Below, piece by piece: positions 35,430-44,674 of a DNA stretch of 64,000 nucleotides. The stretch lies in assembly GCF_947496775.1 (NCBI RefSeq), contig NZ_CANMDU010000004.1, positions 154,426 to 218,425 on the forward strand. The letters run 5' to 3'. Position 1 is the first letter of the stretch; each line of letters opens with the position of its first letter. Origin of the DNA: an uncultured Maribacter sp. Its GTDB lineage: Bacteria > Bacteroidota > Bacteroidia > Flavobacteriales > Flavobacteriaceae. The notes under the pieces were generated by a model that was not told the origin of the DNA, did not search any database, and worked only from the letters and a program-made list of their open reading frames with translations. Position numbers and translations under genes: made by a program.

Positions 35430-36431
35430 ATGGAAGAAAATACCACGGTAGACATTAGCGCAGTGAATGAGAAAATTGCCCAAGAAAGCGCTTTTATTGA
35501 CCTTCTTATTACAGAAATGAATAAGGTAATTGTGGGGCAAAAGCATATGATAGAAAGGCTCTTAATTGGTCTTTTAGGCCAAGGACACATTTTATTAGAA
35601 GGTGTTCCTGGGCTTGCTAAAACATTAGCTATTAACACTTTATCTAAAGCAGTTAAAGGAAGTTTTAGTAGAATACAATTTACACCAGATTTACTACCTG
35701 CGGATGTAGTTGGTACTATGATTTATAATATGAAGGTTAACGACTTTTCTATAAAAAAAGGTCCCATATTTGCCAATTTTGTTTTGGCAGATGAGATTAA
35801 CCGTGCCCCTGCTAAAGTACAATCTGCCCTTTTAGAAGCCATGCAAGAAAAGCAAGTTACTATTGGCGACGAAACATTTGTTTTAGATAAGCCTTTCTTG
35901 GTAATGGCAACACAAAATCCTGTAGAACAAGAAGGTACATATCCCCTGCCAGAAGCTCAGGTGGATCGTTTTATGCTTAAAACAGTTATAGATTATCCTA
36001 AAATGAATGAGGAGCAAATGGTAATGCGCCAAAATCTTTTAGGAAAATATGAAGAAGTAAACCCGGTTATTAGTGTGGAACAGATTTTAAGTGCTCAAAA
36101 AGCAGTTAGAGAAGTTTACATGGATGAAAAAATTGAAAAATATATTTTAGATATCATTTTTGCAACTCGTTATCCTGAAAAATACAATCTTGAAAACCTT
36201 AAACCATTAATTAATTTTGGTGCATCGCCAAGGGGTAGTATAAATCTTGGAATAGCATCTAAATGCTATGCTTTCATTAAAAGAAGAGGATATGTTGTTC
36301 CAGAAGACGTAAGGGCTGTTGTTCATGATGTACTAAGGCATCGTATTGGAATTACTTATGAAGCCGAAGCAGAAAACATTACTTCTGAAGAAATAATTAA
36401 TAAAATTATAAATGAGGTTGAGGTACCTTAA
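35430..36431 (+). CDS. moxR: MoxR-family AAA+ ATPase
   Basis: This 333-residue AAA+ chaperone-like ATPase has Walker A GVPGLAKT, Walker B VLADEINRAP, sensor 1 in LVMATQNPVEQEGTYPLPEAQVDRF and a C-terminal lid with GASPRGSINLG (sensor 2). MoxR ATPases act with von Willebrand factor A proteins in maturation or remodelling of membrane complexes. It is the first gene of an eight-gene operon with a DUF58 protein and BatA-E, linked to aerotolerance and stress in Bacteroidota. The first 20 residues are acidic. The gap to the next gene holds a hairpin repeat. Confidence 0.92.
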   Translation: MEENTTVDISAVNEKIAQESAFIDLLITEMNKVIVGQKHMIERLLIGLLGQGHILLEGVPGLAKTLAINTLSKAVKGSFSRIQFTPDLLPADVVGTMIYNMKVNDFSIKKGPIFANFVLADEINRAPAKVQSALLEAMQEKQVTIGDETFVLDKPFLVMATQNPVEQEGTYPLPEAQVDRFMLKTVIDYPKMNEEQMVMRQNLLGKYEEVNPVISVEQILSAQKAVREVYMDEKIEKYILDIIFATRYPEKYNLENLKPLINFGASPRGSINLGIASKCYAFIKRRGYVVPEDVRAVVHDVLRHRIGITYEAEAENITSEEIINKIINEVEVP

Positions 36432-36445
36432 AATCCCATCCTAAA

Positions 36446-36537
36446 TCCTTCCCAAATGGAAGGACTTTTAAAGAGAGTATTAAAAAATAAAGTTTTCATA
36501 AACCCTTTCTCCTTTAGAGAGAGGGTTGGGAGAAAGG
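36446..36537. repeat. Pair of hairpins before the DUF58 gene
   Basis: TCCTTCC/GGAAGGA (36446-36464) and CCTTTCTCC/GGAGAAAGG (36504-36537) are inverted repeats within the moxR-DUF58 gap. The second arm of the latter ends three bases before the DUF58 ATG and would cover its ribosome-binding region. The sequence resembles a palindromic repeat I associate with flavobacterial genomes, but I cannot confirm that here. Confidence 0.5.
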
Positions 36538-36540
36538 AAA

Positions 36541-37407
36541 ATGGATACTAAAGAATTACTAAAAAAAGTTCGTAAAATAGAAATAAAGACTAGGCGTCTT
36601 TCTGACCATATTTTTGGAGGTGAATACCATTCTACCTTTAAGGGTCGTGGAATGACGTTTAGTGAAGTTCGACAATATCAATTTGGAGATGATGTTCGAA
36701 GTATTGATTGGAATGTAACTGCAAGGTATAACGAACCCTTTGTAAAAGTATTTGAAGAGGAACGAGAGCTAACAATGATGCTTATGGTAGATGTTAGTGG
36801 CTCCGAACATTTTGGTTCTAATAGCCAGTTTAAAAAAGAGATTATAACAGAAATCTCTGCTACATTAGCTTTTTCTGCCCTCCAGAATAATGATAAGGTT
36901 GGTGTTCTTTTATTTACAGATGTAGTAGAATTGTTTATTCCTCCGAAAAAAGGAAAAACACATGTACTCCGAATAATTAGGGAGTTATTAGAGTTTCAAC
37001 CGAAAAGTACTAAAACGGATATTACAGAGGCTTTAAAATACTTAACTAATGTGATGAAAAAGAAAGCTATTGTTTTTATGCTCTCCGATTTTATTGCAAA
37101 TGATTATGAAAAAACTTTAAAAATAATTGGAAATAAGCACGATGTAACCGGTATTAGAGTATATGACGAAAGAGAAGAAAACATCCCAAATCTTGGTATG
37201 GTACAAATGCAAGATGCCGAGACTGGAGATATACAATATATAAATACCCAATCTAAAAAAGTACGATCCGCTTATGCTAAATATCATAAGGAACAAGTAG
37301 CTTACTTTACCAACAGTTTTACAAAATCTGGATGCGGAATTCTAAGTTGTAGAGTAGACGAAAGTTATGTAAAAAAATTATTAGGATATTTTAAACGAAG
37401 AGGATAA
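36541..37407 (+). CDS. DUF58 domain protein of the Bat operon
   Basis: This 288-residue soluble protein starts at ATG 36541; the TTG at 36526 adds five residues within the ribosome-binding region. It shows the DUF58 signature HSTFKGRGMTFSEVRQYQFGDDVRSIDWNVTARYNEPFVKVFEEERE, followed by a von Willebrand-like domain with DVSGS (DxSxS metal site) and VGVLLFTDVVELF. The protein probably forms a complex with the MoxR ATPase and the membrane VWA proteins encoded downstream. The start codon lies next to a hairpin that may limit its translation. Confidence 0.88.
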   Translation: MDTKELLKKVRKIEIKTRRLSDHIFGGEYHSTFKGRGMTFSEVRQYQFGDDVRSIDWNVTARYNEPFVKVFEEERELTMMLMVDVSGSEHFGSNSQFKKEIITEISATLAFSALQNNDKVGVLLFTDVVELFIPPKKGKTHVLRIIRELLEFQPKSTKTDITEALKYLTNVMKKKAIVFMLSDFIANDYEKTLKIIGNKHDVTGIRVYDEREENIPNLGMVQMQDAETGDIQYINTQSKKVRSAYAKYHKEQVAYFTNSFTKSGCGILSCRVDESYVKKLLGYFKRRG

Positions 37408-37467
37408 ACCCGTATTTGGGTAATTATTTTAGAGTTTAAAAAATTCTAAAATTAGGAAATTAAAAAA

Positions 37468-39126
37468 ATGAAAAGTATCACTTCCTATATAAAGAATAAT
37501 GTATCGCAATGCTTGCGCGTACCCTTTTTATATCTACTTCTGATAAGTAGTTTTTTTGGATTTTCACAATCCGAACCTTCCTTAAAATCTGAAGTAGATG
37601 CTACTACTTTAAAAATAGGAGAACAAATACATTTTAAAGTTACGGTCAATGTAGATTCTACTGCGCAGGTAATTTTCCCAGAAGGGCAAACCTTTTCTCC
37701 ATTAGAAACTGTAGAAGCTTTTAAAACGGATACTACCCGAAAAAAAGACCGTATTACATTACAAAAAACGTATGCATTAACGCAATTCGATTCTGGGTCT
37801 TACAAACTACCACAGCAACGGATAGAAATTAATGGCAAAGGTTTTTTTACAGATTCTTTGCGCATCGAAGTCTCTAATATAAAAGTAGATACTGTTGCAC
37901 AGAAAATGTTCGATATAAAGCCTCTCATTACCGTTCAGAAAGGCAATACTAATATTTGGAAAATTATCTTAGCTATACTTTTTGTAACTATAATTGGCGG
38001 ACTTGTATACTGGTTTTTATACCGTAAAAAACCATTAACAGAGGAAGAAAAAGTGGCACTCTTACCTCCATACGATAGAGCATTATTGGAGCTGAAAAAA
38101 TTAGAGAATTCTAAATATTTAATTCAGGACGAATACAAACAATACTATTCCGAACTAACCGATATTGTTCGTTCTTATTTACATGAAGATGCAAACGTAT
38201 CTGCCCTAGAAAGCACCACGGACGAGTTAATAGCCAAATTAGAACTTAGAAAAGACGCAGGGGAATTAGATTTAGATGAGGAAACTATTTCTCAATTTAA
38301 AAAAATTCTTCAAACCGCGGATTTAGTAAAATTTGCAAAATCTAAACCTCCTGTTTCAGCGGCAGAAAGTGATCGCAAAGCAGTAGAACAAATTGTTGTT
38401 AAGACGCACGAGGCAATTCCAGAACCTACAGAAGAAGAACTTTTAGAACAGGCAGAATATCAAGAAGAATTGGCTCGCAAACAAAAAAGAAAAAAAACCT
38501 TAATAGCAATAAGTGCTGCTGTAGGCGCTATTCTTTTAGGAATGGTTGGTTTTACTGTTTATCATGGACCTACAAAGGTGTGGGACACCCTAACAGCGCA
38601 TCCGTCTAAAAAAATGTTAGATAATAAGGAATGGATATCTAGTTCATACGGTTACCCTCCTATAAGTTTAGAAACCCCTGAAGTTCTTATTAGAAAAAAG
38701 ACTAAAATACCTGCTGAAGCTCAAGCAAAAATTAAAGAAGTGCAAACTTTTGTATATCAAAACAAAGCGTCTCTTTTTACTATAGCTACCACCTCTACTA
38801 CATTTAATGAACAAGAGGAACCAGACCACAAAAAATCAACGGAACATTTGATTGAAAATTTTGAAAAGAAAGGAACTAAAAATATAATTACTAAGAACGA
38901 GGAGTTTACTACTATTGCAGGTGTTAAAGGACTTAAAACATACGGTAGTGGAAAATTTAAAATTCCAAATTCTAAAGAATTAATAAAAGGAAAATATATT
39001 ATACTAAGTTTTGGCGGTAAAGGTTTTCAACAACAAGTATTATTTACTTGGTTAGAAGATGACTCATATGCGCAACAAATTATTGACCGCGTTGTAACCA
39101 GTATGGAAGTTAAAACAGAATCCTAA
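37468..39126 (+). CDS. BatD/DUF4381-like membrane protein of the Bat operon
   Basis: This 552-residue protein has a signal peptide or anchor (LYLLLISSFFGFSQS), a periplasmic Ig-like domain (residues 38-150, KIGEQIHFKVTVNVD), a membrane helix at about 166-185 (IILAILFVTIIGGLVYWFLY) and a cytoplasmic helical segment typical of BatD-like tails (PPYDRALLELKKLE, YYSELTDIVRSYLHED). A second membrane helix at about 345-366 leads to an extra C-terminal domain to residue 552 that I do not recognise. BatA follows directly, with no gap. It is longer than simple DUF4381 members because of that last domain. Confidence 0.7.
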   Translation: MKSITSYIKNNVSQCLRVPFLYLLLISSFFGFSQSEPSLKSEVDATTLKIGEQIHFKVTVNVDSTAQVIFPEGQTFSPLETVEAFKTDTTRKKDRITLQKTYALTQFDSGSYKLPQQRIEINGKGFFTDSLRIEVSNIKVDTVAQKMFDIKPLITVQKGNTNIWKIILAILFVTIIGGLVYWFLYRKKPLTEEEKVALLPPYDRALLELKKLENSKYLIQDEYKQYYSELTDIVRSYLHEDANVSALESTTDELIAKLELRKDAGELDLDEETISQFKKILQTADLVKFAKSKPPVSAAESDRKAVEQIVVKTHEAIPEPTEEELLEQAEYQEELARKQKRKKTLIAISAAVGAILLGMVGFTVYHGPTKVWDTLTAHPSKKMLDNKEWISSSYGYPPISLETPEVLIRKKTKIPAEAQAKIKEVQTFVYQNKASLFTIATTSTTFNEQEEPDHKKSTEHLIENFEKKGTKNIITKNEEFTTIAGVKGLKTYGSGKFKIPNSKELIKGKYIILSFGGKGFQQQVLFTWLEDDSYAQQIIDRVVTSMEVKTES

Positions 39127-40125
39127 ATGTTAGAGAATATATCATTTGCAAATCCTGAGTTCTTTTGGTTGCTACTTTTGCTTCCTATTGCTCTATTGTG
39201 GTATTTTTTTAAACGCAAAGAACAAACTGCAACTTTAAAAGTATCTAGTATTCAAGGTTTTAAAACATCTAGTATTTTACCAAAATTAAGACCACTATTA
39301 TTTTTATTGCGATTACTTGCTCTAGCTGCAATAATCATTGCAATGGCAAGGCCACAAACTGAGGATATTTCCACTAAAACCAAAACGACTAAGGGTATAG
39401 ATATTGTCATGGCTATAGATGTTTCTTCTAGTATGCTTGCTCGTGACTTAAAACCTAATAGACTAGCGGCACTAAAAGAGGTCGCTGCTGATTTTATTAA
39501 AAAACGTCCTAACGACCGTATTGGTATTGTTGCCTATGCTGGGGAAGGTTTTACTAAAACACCTATTACTAGTGATAAATCTATTGTATTAAGCTCCCTT
39601 AGAGAAATTACCTATGGACAATTAAATGATGGTACAGCTATTGGTATGGGTTTGGCAACTTCTGTAAACCGACTAAAAGAAAGCAAAGCTATCAGTAAAA
39701 TAATAATCCTTTTAACCGATGGTGTAAACAATTCAGGATTTATAGAACCGCAAACAGCAGCAGATTTAGCTATAGAATTTGGTATAAAAACATATACTAT
39801 TGGTTTAGGAACAAACGGCAACGCTCTATCTCCAATTGCATATAACCCAGATGGTTCTTTTAGGTACGGAATGAGGCAGGTAGAAATTGATGAAGAGTTA
39901 TTAAAAGATATCGCCAAAGTTACAGGAGGAAAATATTTTAGAGCAACCAACAATGAAAAGCTAGAAGCCATTTACGACGAAATAAATAAGCTAGAAAAAA
40001 CCGAAATAGAAGAGTTTAAATATTACAAGTACGAAGAAAAATTTAGACCTTGGATACTTTTAGCAGGAGCGCTCCTTTTGTTAGAATGGCTATTAAAAAA
40101 TACTTTATTTAGAAGTTTTGTGTAA
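39127..40125 (+). CDS. batA: BatA, VWA-domain membrane protein
   Basis: This 332-residue protein has an N-terminal membrane hairpin (PEFFWLLLLLPIALLWYFF and LRPLLFLLRLLALAAIIIAMARP), a VWA domain from about residue 90 with metal site DVSSS and supporting Thr/Asp (TPITSD, LTDGVNNSG), and a C-terminal helix (WILLAGALLLLEWLL). Members bind divalent cation and act as adhesion or assembly modules. It is directly adjacent to the upstream gene and three bases ahead of BatB, with which it is homologous in layout. An exact role beyond aerotolerance is not known. Confidence 0.9.
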   Translation: MLENISFANPEFFWLLLLLPIALLWYFFKRKEQTATLKVSSIQGFKTSSILPKLRPLLFLLRLLALAAIIIAMARPQTEDISTKTKTTKGIDIVMAIDVSSSMLARDLKPNRLAALKEVAADFIKKRPNDRIGIVAYAGEGFTKTPITSDKSIVLSSLREITYGQLNDGTAIGMGLATSVNRLKESKAISKIIILLTDGVNNSGFIEPQTAADLAIEFGIKTYTIGLGTNGNALSPIAYNPDGSFRYGMRQVEIDEELLKDIAKVTGGKYFRATNNEKLEAIYDEINKLEKTEIEEFKYYKYEEKFRPWILLAGALLLLEWLLKNTLFRSFV

Positions 40126-40128
40126 ACT

Positions 40129-41172
40129 ATGATTCAGTTCGACGAAAAAATATATTTCTATCTGTTATTTATCATTCCCGTGATAATTATACTATTTCTA
40201 TTGGTAATACTTTGGAAAAGAAAAACACAGAAAAAATTTGGTAATCCTTTATTGCTTAAAAAACTAACACCCAATAAATCGCATTTTAAATCTACTTTAA
40301 AGTTAATTCTCTTTCTTTTAGGTCTTGCTTTATTAATTATTGGTTTAGTAAATCCTAAAATTGGCACAAAATTAGAAACAGTAAAAAGAGAAGGAGTAGA
40401 TATTGTCTTTGCCGTCGACGTTTCTAAAAGTATGCTAGCAGAAGATATTGCTCCTAATAGATTAGAAAAAGCAAAAAGATTAGTTTCTGAAATAATAAAC
40501 CAGTTAGGAAGTGATCGTATCGGTATCATTGCTTATGCAGGACAAGCATACCCACAATTACCTATAACTACGGATTATGGTGCCGCAAAAATGTTCTTAC
40601 AAAGTATGAACACCAATATGCTTACTTCCCAAGGTACTGCTATTAACGAAGCTATTGAACTTGCAACAACATACTATGATGATGATGAACAAACCAACAG
40701 AGTTCTCTTTATTATATCAGACGGAGAGGATCACTCTGAAGGCTTAACTTCCGATGCTGTTGATGAAGCTATTGAAGAAGGTATACAAATTTTTACTATC
40801 GGTGTTGGTAAAGCCAAAGGAGCTCCGATTCCGATAAAGCGAAATGGTATTGTAGAAACCTTAAAAAAAGATTCTCAAGGTGAAGTAGTAATTACCAAAC
40901 TAAATGAAAAAGTACTAGTAGACATTGCTGATGAAGGTAATGGCGAATATATAGATGGCACAAATACAGAAGTAGCAGTTAATTTTATAAAGGAACAGTT
41001 ACTAAAAATGGACAAAACAGAATTTGAAGCAAAACAATTTGCGGAATACAAAGACCAATTTCAATGGTTTTTAGCAGCCGGACTTCTATTTTTATTTTTA
41101 GATGTTTTTGTGTTAGATAAAAAAACCAAATGGTTAAAAAAATTAAATTTGTTTAACGAAAAAGAAGGATAA
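40129..41172 (+). CDS. batB: BatB, VWA-domain membrane protein
   Basis: This 347-residue paralogue of BatA has two N-terminal membrane helices (YLLFIIPVIIILFLLVILWK and LKLILFLLGLALLIIGL), a VWA domain with DVSKS, TTDYGA and ISDGEDHSEG, and a C-terminal helix (FLAAGLLFLFLDVFVL). In Bacteroides the Bat proteins were linked to aerotolerance. BatA and BatB may form a heteromeric membrane complex moved by MoxR. The stop codon is four bases from the BatC start. Confidence 0.9.
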   Translation: MIQFDEKIYFYLLFIIPVIIILFLLVILWKRKTQKKFGNPLLLKKLTPNKSHFKSTLKLILFLLGLALLIIGLVNPKIGTKLETVKREGVDIVFAVDVSKSMLAEDIAPNRLEKAKRLVSEIINQLGSDRIGIIAYAGQAYPQLPITTDYGAAKMFLQSMNTNMLTSQGTAINEAIELATTYYDDDEQTNRVLFIISDGEDHSEGLTSDAVDEAIEEGIQIFTIGVGKAKGAPIPIKRNGIVETLKKDSQGEVVITKLNEKVLVDIADEGNGEYIDGTNTEVAVNFIKEQLLKMDKTEFEAKQFAEYKDQFQWFLAAGLLFLFLDVFVLDKKTKWLKKLNLFNEKEG

Positions 41173-41176
41173 TAAA

Positions 41177-42067
41177 ATGAAAAAATACGTTCTATTTACT
41201 ATTTTTCTTCTAGGCTATATTGGGTTTTCTCAGGAAGAAGATAAAGAAAAAATAAAGGCTTTAGAGGCTTCTAATAATTATACTTGGGATGCCAATAAAA
41301 ACCTATCCGAAGATAAATTTGTGGATGCCGAAGTGGACTATAGAAAAGCTATTTCCAAAAGTTCCGAAAACGCAGCTGCTCCCTATAATTTAGGTAATGC
41401 TTATTACAAAAAAGAAACCTATAGCGAAGCTTTTGGACGTTTTAAGCAAGCTGGTGAAATTGCTACAAGTAAAGCCGACAAACATAAGGCCTATCATAAT
41501 ATGGGTAATGTTTTTATGAAACGTAAAGAATATGAAAAAGCCGTAGAGGCCTATAAAGAAGCTTTACGTAACAATCCTAAGGACGAAGAAACTCGTTACA
41601 ACCTAGCTCTAGCCAAAGAAATGCTTAAAAAGCAACAAGACGAGCAAAAAAACGACGAGAACAAAGACAATAAAGACAATAAAGACAATAAAGACCAGGA
41701 TAAAAAAGACCAAGATAAAAACGATAAAAAAGACAAAAACGAAGACAAAAAAGACGGGGACGAAGGAGACAAAGGAGATAAAGACAAAGATCAAGAGGAT
41801 AAAAAAGAGGAAGGCGACCAAGGAGATAAAGGAGAGGATAAAAAGGAAGATAACAAAGAAGGCGATGGTGACGAAAAGAAAGAAGAGAAAAAACAACCAA
41901 ACCAAGGCGACCAACAACAAAAACAACAACCTAGACCCAATCAATTATCTAAACAACAAGTTCAGAATTTGTTAGAGGCTATGCAAAATGAAGAAAAAAA
42001 GGTAAAAGATAAAATAGACGCTAAAAAAGTAAAAGGAGTTAAAGTTAAAAACGAAAAAGACTGGTAA
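41177..42067 (+). CDS. batC: BatC, TPR protein with acidic/basic low-complexity tail
   Basis: This 296-residue protein has a signal peptide (LFTIFLLGYIGFSQE), TPR repeats at residues 45-155 (APYNLGNAYYKKETYSEAFGRFKQA; AYHNMGNVFMKRKEYEKAVEAYKEALRNNPKDEETRYNLA), and a tail at 158-255 made almost only of Lys, Asp, Glu, Gln and Asn. The tail contains DNK tripeptides from a tandem nine-base repeat at about 41666-41695. It ends with a Gln-rich segment and a terminal helix (LSKQQVQNLLEAMQNEEKKVKDKI). TPR units mediate contacts with the other Bat proteins. Its stop overlaps the BatD start (TAATG). Confidence 0.85.
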   Translation: MKKYVLFTIFLLGYIGFSQEEDKEKIKALEASNNYTWDANKNLSEDKFVDAEVDYRKAISKSSENAAAPYNLGNAYYKKETYSEAFGRFKQAGEIATSKADKHKAYHNMGNVFMKRKEYEKAVEAYKEALRNNPKDEETRYNLALAKEMLKKQQDEQKNDENKDNKDNKDNKDQDKKDQDKNDKKDKNEDKKDGDEGDKGDKDKDQEDKKEEGDQGDKGEDKKEDNKEGDGDEKKEEKKQPNQGDQQQKQQPRPNQLSKQQVQNLLEAMQNEEKKVKDKIDAKKVKGVKVKNEKDW

Positions 42068-43851
42068 TGCCTAAACTATTTAAAATAAATATTCCCCTAT
42101 TATGTTTAGTGTTCTTTAGCTTTATGGTAAAGGCCCAAGATGAGGGAGCTGTTACTTTTGAAATGAAACTTAGTAAAGAAAAACTAGGTATTAATGAACG
42201 CTTACGGGTAGATTTTGCCATGAATAAAGATGGTGACAATTTTACGCCACCAGATTTTAATGGTTTTAGAGTGCTTATGGGACCATCTCAATCTATTAGT
42301 TCCTCTTGGATTAATGGTGTTCGCAGTTATTCTAAAACATATTCTTACACCCTAGCTCCTACTGCTAGAGGTAAATTTACCATTAAACAAGCCTCCATTG
42401 TTATAGGTGGTAAAACGTACAAATCTTTAGCAAAAAAAATAGAAGTAACGGCAGCTGTAGATAAACCAAATGGAGAGCAATCTCCTGATTCTATTGCAGA
42501 CGATAATTTACATTTAGTAGCAGAAGTTTCTAAAGCAAATCCATATCTAAATGAAGCAATTAGTGTCGTTTATAAATTATATGTAAGTCCGCAAATAAGT
42601 GTATCTAATTATCGTCCTTTGGACAACCCTAAGTACAACAATTTTTGGAGTCAAGATATGCAAGTTTCACGACTCAATGCTCAAAATGGGACATATAAAG
42701 GAAAATCCTATCGTTATGTGGTTTTAAAACGTGTTGTTTTATACCCCCAAAAATCGGGAGATTTAGAGATAGAACCTCTTTCATTAGAAGTAACAGTGGA
42801 TGTACCTACCAATAAAAGAGATTTTTTCGGTAGTAGAGTATACACACAAACGAACAAAACCGTTTCCGCTGGTAACCGAACTATAAAAGTTAGGCCTTTA
42901 CCAGATAAAGGAAAACCTGCAGATTTTAGTGGTGCTGTGGGCGATTTCGATTTTTCTGTAACCACTAGTAAAACACAATTAAATGCATCCGAGTCCCTAC
43001 AAGCAAAGGTAGAAGTTAAAGGAAAAGGAAATTTAAAACTTTTTCAACTACCAAAACCTAACTTGCCTAGTTCTTTAGAAGTATATGAGCCAGAATTTAA
43101 TGAAGGTATAAGAACCACACTATCGGGTATGCAAGGAAAGGTAAGCGATAGTTATACTGTTGTACCTGCTTATAAAGGAAAATACCCTATTCCTTCTATT
43201 TCTTTTAGTTATTTTAATCCAAAAACGGAACAATATATTACGGCGCATTCTAATGAAATATTGATAAATGTAATAAAGGGTCCGACCAATTCATCAACCA
43301 ACAACAACCTAAACAACACCAGCAATAAACAAGTAGTGGTTTCTAACGGAGACGCTTTTCACTTTATTAAAACGAAATCCAATTTACATCCTATTAAAGC
43401 AAATTATTTCTTTGGTTCTACTCGTTTTTACTTATGGCTGTTATTACCTCTTTTTCTAATTCCTATTTACATTTTATTCCGTAAAAAAAGAGACGCTCTT
43501 TCCAATGATGTGGTTGGTAATAAAGTAAAAAAAGCAAATAGACTTGCAAAAAAATACCTTTCTACTGCTAAAGGTCAATTGGGTAATAAAGAAGATTTCT
43601 ATGTAGCGTTAGAGAAAGCATTGCATAATTATTTAAAAGCTAAGTTAAAAATAGAAACATCTGAATTTAGTAAAGATAAAATTCAAGTTTTGTTGCGCGA
43701 TAAAAAAGTGGACTCTAGCTCAATAGAAGGCTTTATACATCTTCTTACAAATTGCGAATCTGCACGTTATAGTCCATTCTCTAATGTGCAAATGCAACAA
43801 GATTATGATAAAGCAAGTGAGGTAATTTCATTAATGGATAAACAATTATAG
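42067..43851 (+). CDS. batD: BatD, large periplasmic membrane-anchored protein
   Basis: This 594-residue protein has a signal peptide (LLCLVFFSFMVKAQ), three beta-sandwich periplasmic domains (residues 25-415; for example LSKEKLGINERLRVDFAMNKDG and LVAEVSKANPYLNEAISVVYKLYV), a membrane helix at about 455-470 (FYLWLLLPLFLIPIYILF) and a cytoplasmic helical tail (LAKKYLSTAKGQLG, FYVALEKALHNYLKAKL). It matches the BatD/oxygen tolerance family. Its start overlaps the BatC stop by one base. It is probably the main periplasmic part of the Bat complex. Confidence 0.88.
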   Translation: MPKLFKINIPLLCLVFFSFMVKAQDEGAVTFEMKLSKEKLGINERLRVDFAMNKDGDNFTPPDFNGFRVLMGPSQSISSSWINGVRSYSKTYSYTLAPTARGKFTIKQASIVIGGKTYKSLAKKIEVTAAVDKPNGEQSPDSIADDNLHLVAEVSKANPYLNEAISVVYKLYVSPQISVSNYRPLDNPKYNNFWSQDMQVSRLNAQNGTYKGKSYRYVVLKRVVLYPQKSGDLEIEPLSLEVTVDVPTNKRDFFGSRVYTQTNKTVSAGNRTIKVRPLPDKGKPADFSGAVGDFDFSVTTSKTQLNASESLQAKVEVKGKGNLKLFQLPKPNLPSSLEVYEPEFNEGIRTTLSGMQGKVSDSYTVVPAYKGKYPIPSISFSYFNPKTEQYITAHSNEILINVIKGPTNSSTNNNLNNTSNKQVVVSNGDAFHFIKTKSNLHPIKANYFFGSTRFYLWLLLPLFLIPIYILFRKKRDALSNDVVGNKVKKANRLAKKYLSTAKGQLGNKEDFYVALEKALHNYLKAKLKIETSEFSKDKIQVLLRDKKVDSSSIEGFIHLLTNCESARYSPFSNVQMQQDYDKASEVISLMDKQL

Positions 43852-43853
43852 GT

Positions 43854-44615
43854 ATGCTTAAAAAAATAATATTCCTATTTATTCTTTGTGCAAACACTTT
43901 TGGATACGCACAAAATATCTCTCTTTTTGATAATGCTACTACAGCATACAACGATGGTGATTATAATACTGCTATTGAAAATTATTTAAAAATAGTTGAA
44001 AATGGAGAGCATTCTGCTGCCCTATATTATAATCTTGGCAATGCATACTATAAACTAAACCAGATTGCTCCAAGTATATATTACTACGAAAAAGCCCTAT
44101 TATTAAAGCCAAATGATAGGGAAATTCTGAATAACTTAAGTTATGCGCAGAATATGACATTAGATGCTTTTGAAACCTTGCCAGAGACCGAATTCTCTAA
44201 ATTTTACAAATCATTAATTGGCTTGTTTTCCTTTGACCAATGGAGTTATATAGCAATAGTATTCATATTTCTATTTGTACTGTTATATATTGCTTTTAAA
44301 TACTTTAATTATTCTACCAAAAAACGTATTGCTTTTATTGGAAGTTTTGTTTCTTTATTTATAACTGCCTTAAGTATTCTTTTTGCTTTTTTACAGTACA
44401 AAGACTACAACGCTAAACAACCCGCAATTGTATTTACGGAAGAAATAGCTATTAAATCGGATCCAAACATTAACAGCCAAGAAGTTTTTCGTTTACACTC
44501 TGGAACTAAAGTAAATGTATTAGAAGAGCTTAAAGATTGGAGAAAAATAAGTCTTGTAGACGGGCAAACAGGTTGGGTCCTTATCGAAAATATTAAACTT
44601 CTTAAAGACTTTTAA
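43854..44615 (+). CDS. batE: BatE, TPR and SH3-like membrane protein
   Basis: This 253-residue protein has a signal peptide (FLFILCANTFGYAQ), TPR repeats at 25-105 (TTAYNDGDYNTAIENYLKIVENGEHSAALYYNLGNAYYKL), two membrane helices at 133-190 (WSYIAIVFIFLFVLLYIAF and IGSFVSLFITALSILFAF) and a C-terminal SH3-like domain (KSDPNINSQEVFRLHSGTKVNVLEELKDWRKISL, QTGWVLIENIKLL). It is the last gene of the operon, two bases after batD. The SH3-like end may bind cell-wall or partner proteins. No clear terminator follows. Confidence 0.85.
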   Translation: MLKKIIFLFILCANTFGYAQNISLFDNATTAYNDGDYNTAIENYLKIVENGEHSAALYYNLGNAYYKLNQIAPSIYYYEKALLLKPNDREILNNLSYAQNMTLDAFETLPETEFSKFYKSLIGLFSFDQWSYIAIVFIFLFVLLYIAFKYFNYSTKKRIAFIGSFVSLFITALSILFAFLQYKDYNAKQPAIVFTEEIAIKSDPNINSQEVFRLHSGTKVNVLEELKDWRKISLVDGQTGWVLIENIKLLKDF

Positions 44616-44674
44616 ATATTATTTAACTTTTTTAACCGTTTTAACTATTATATTTACCAAAATTCAAAAGAATA

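Noticed and set aside
41660..41700. Short tandem repeats in batC considered as a CRISPR-like array.
   Set aside because: Units are nine bases, in frame and coding, with no spacers. No CRISPR or cas gene is present in the window.
41596..41944. Long open frames on the minus strand across the batC tail.
   Set aside because: They arise because the low-complexity Lys/Asp/Glu codons lack stop complements; composition is Ser/Leu/Phe-rich and meaningless.
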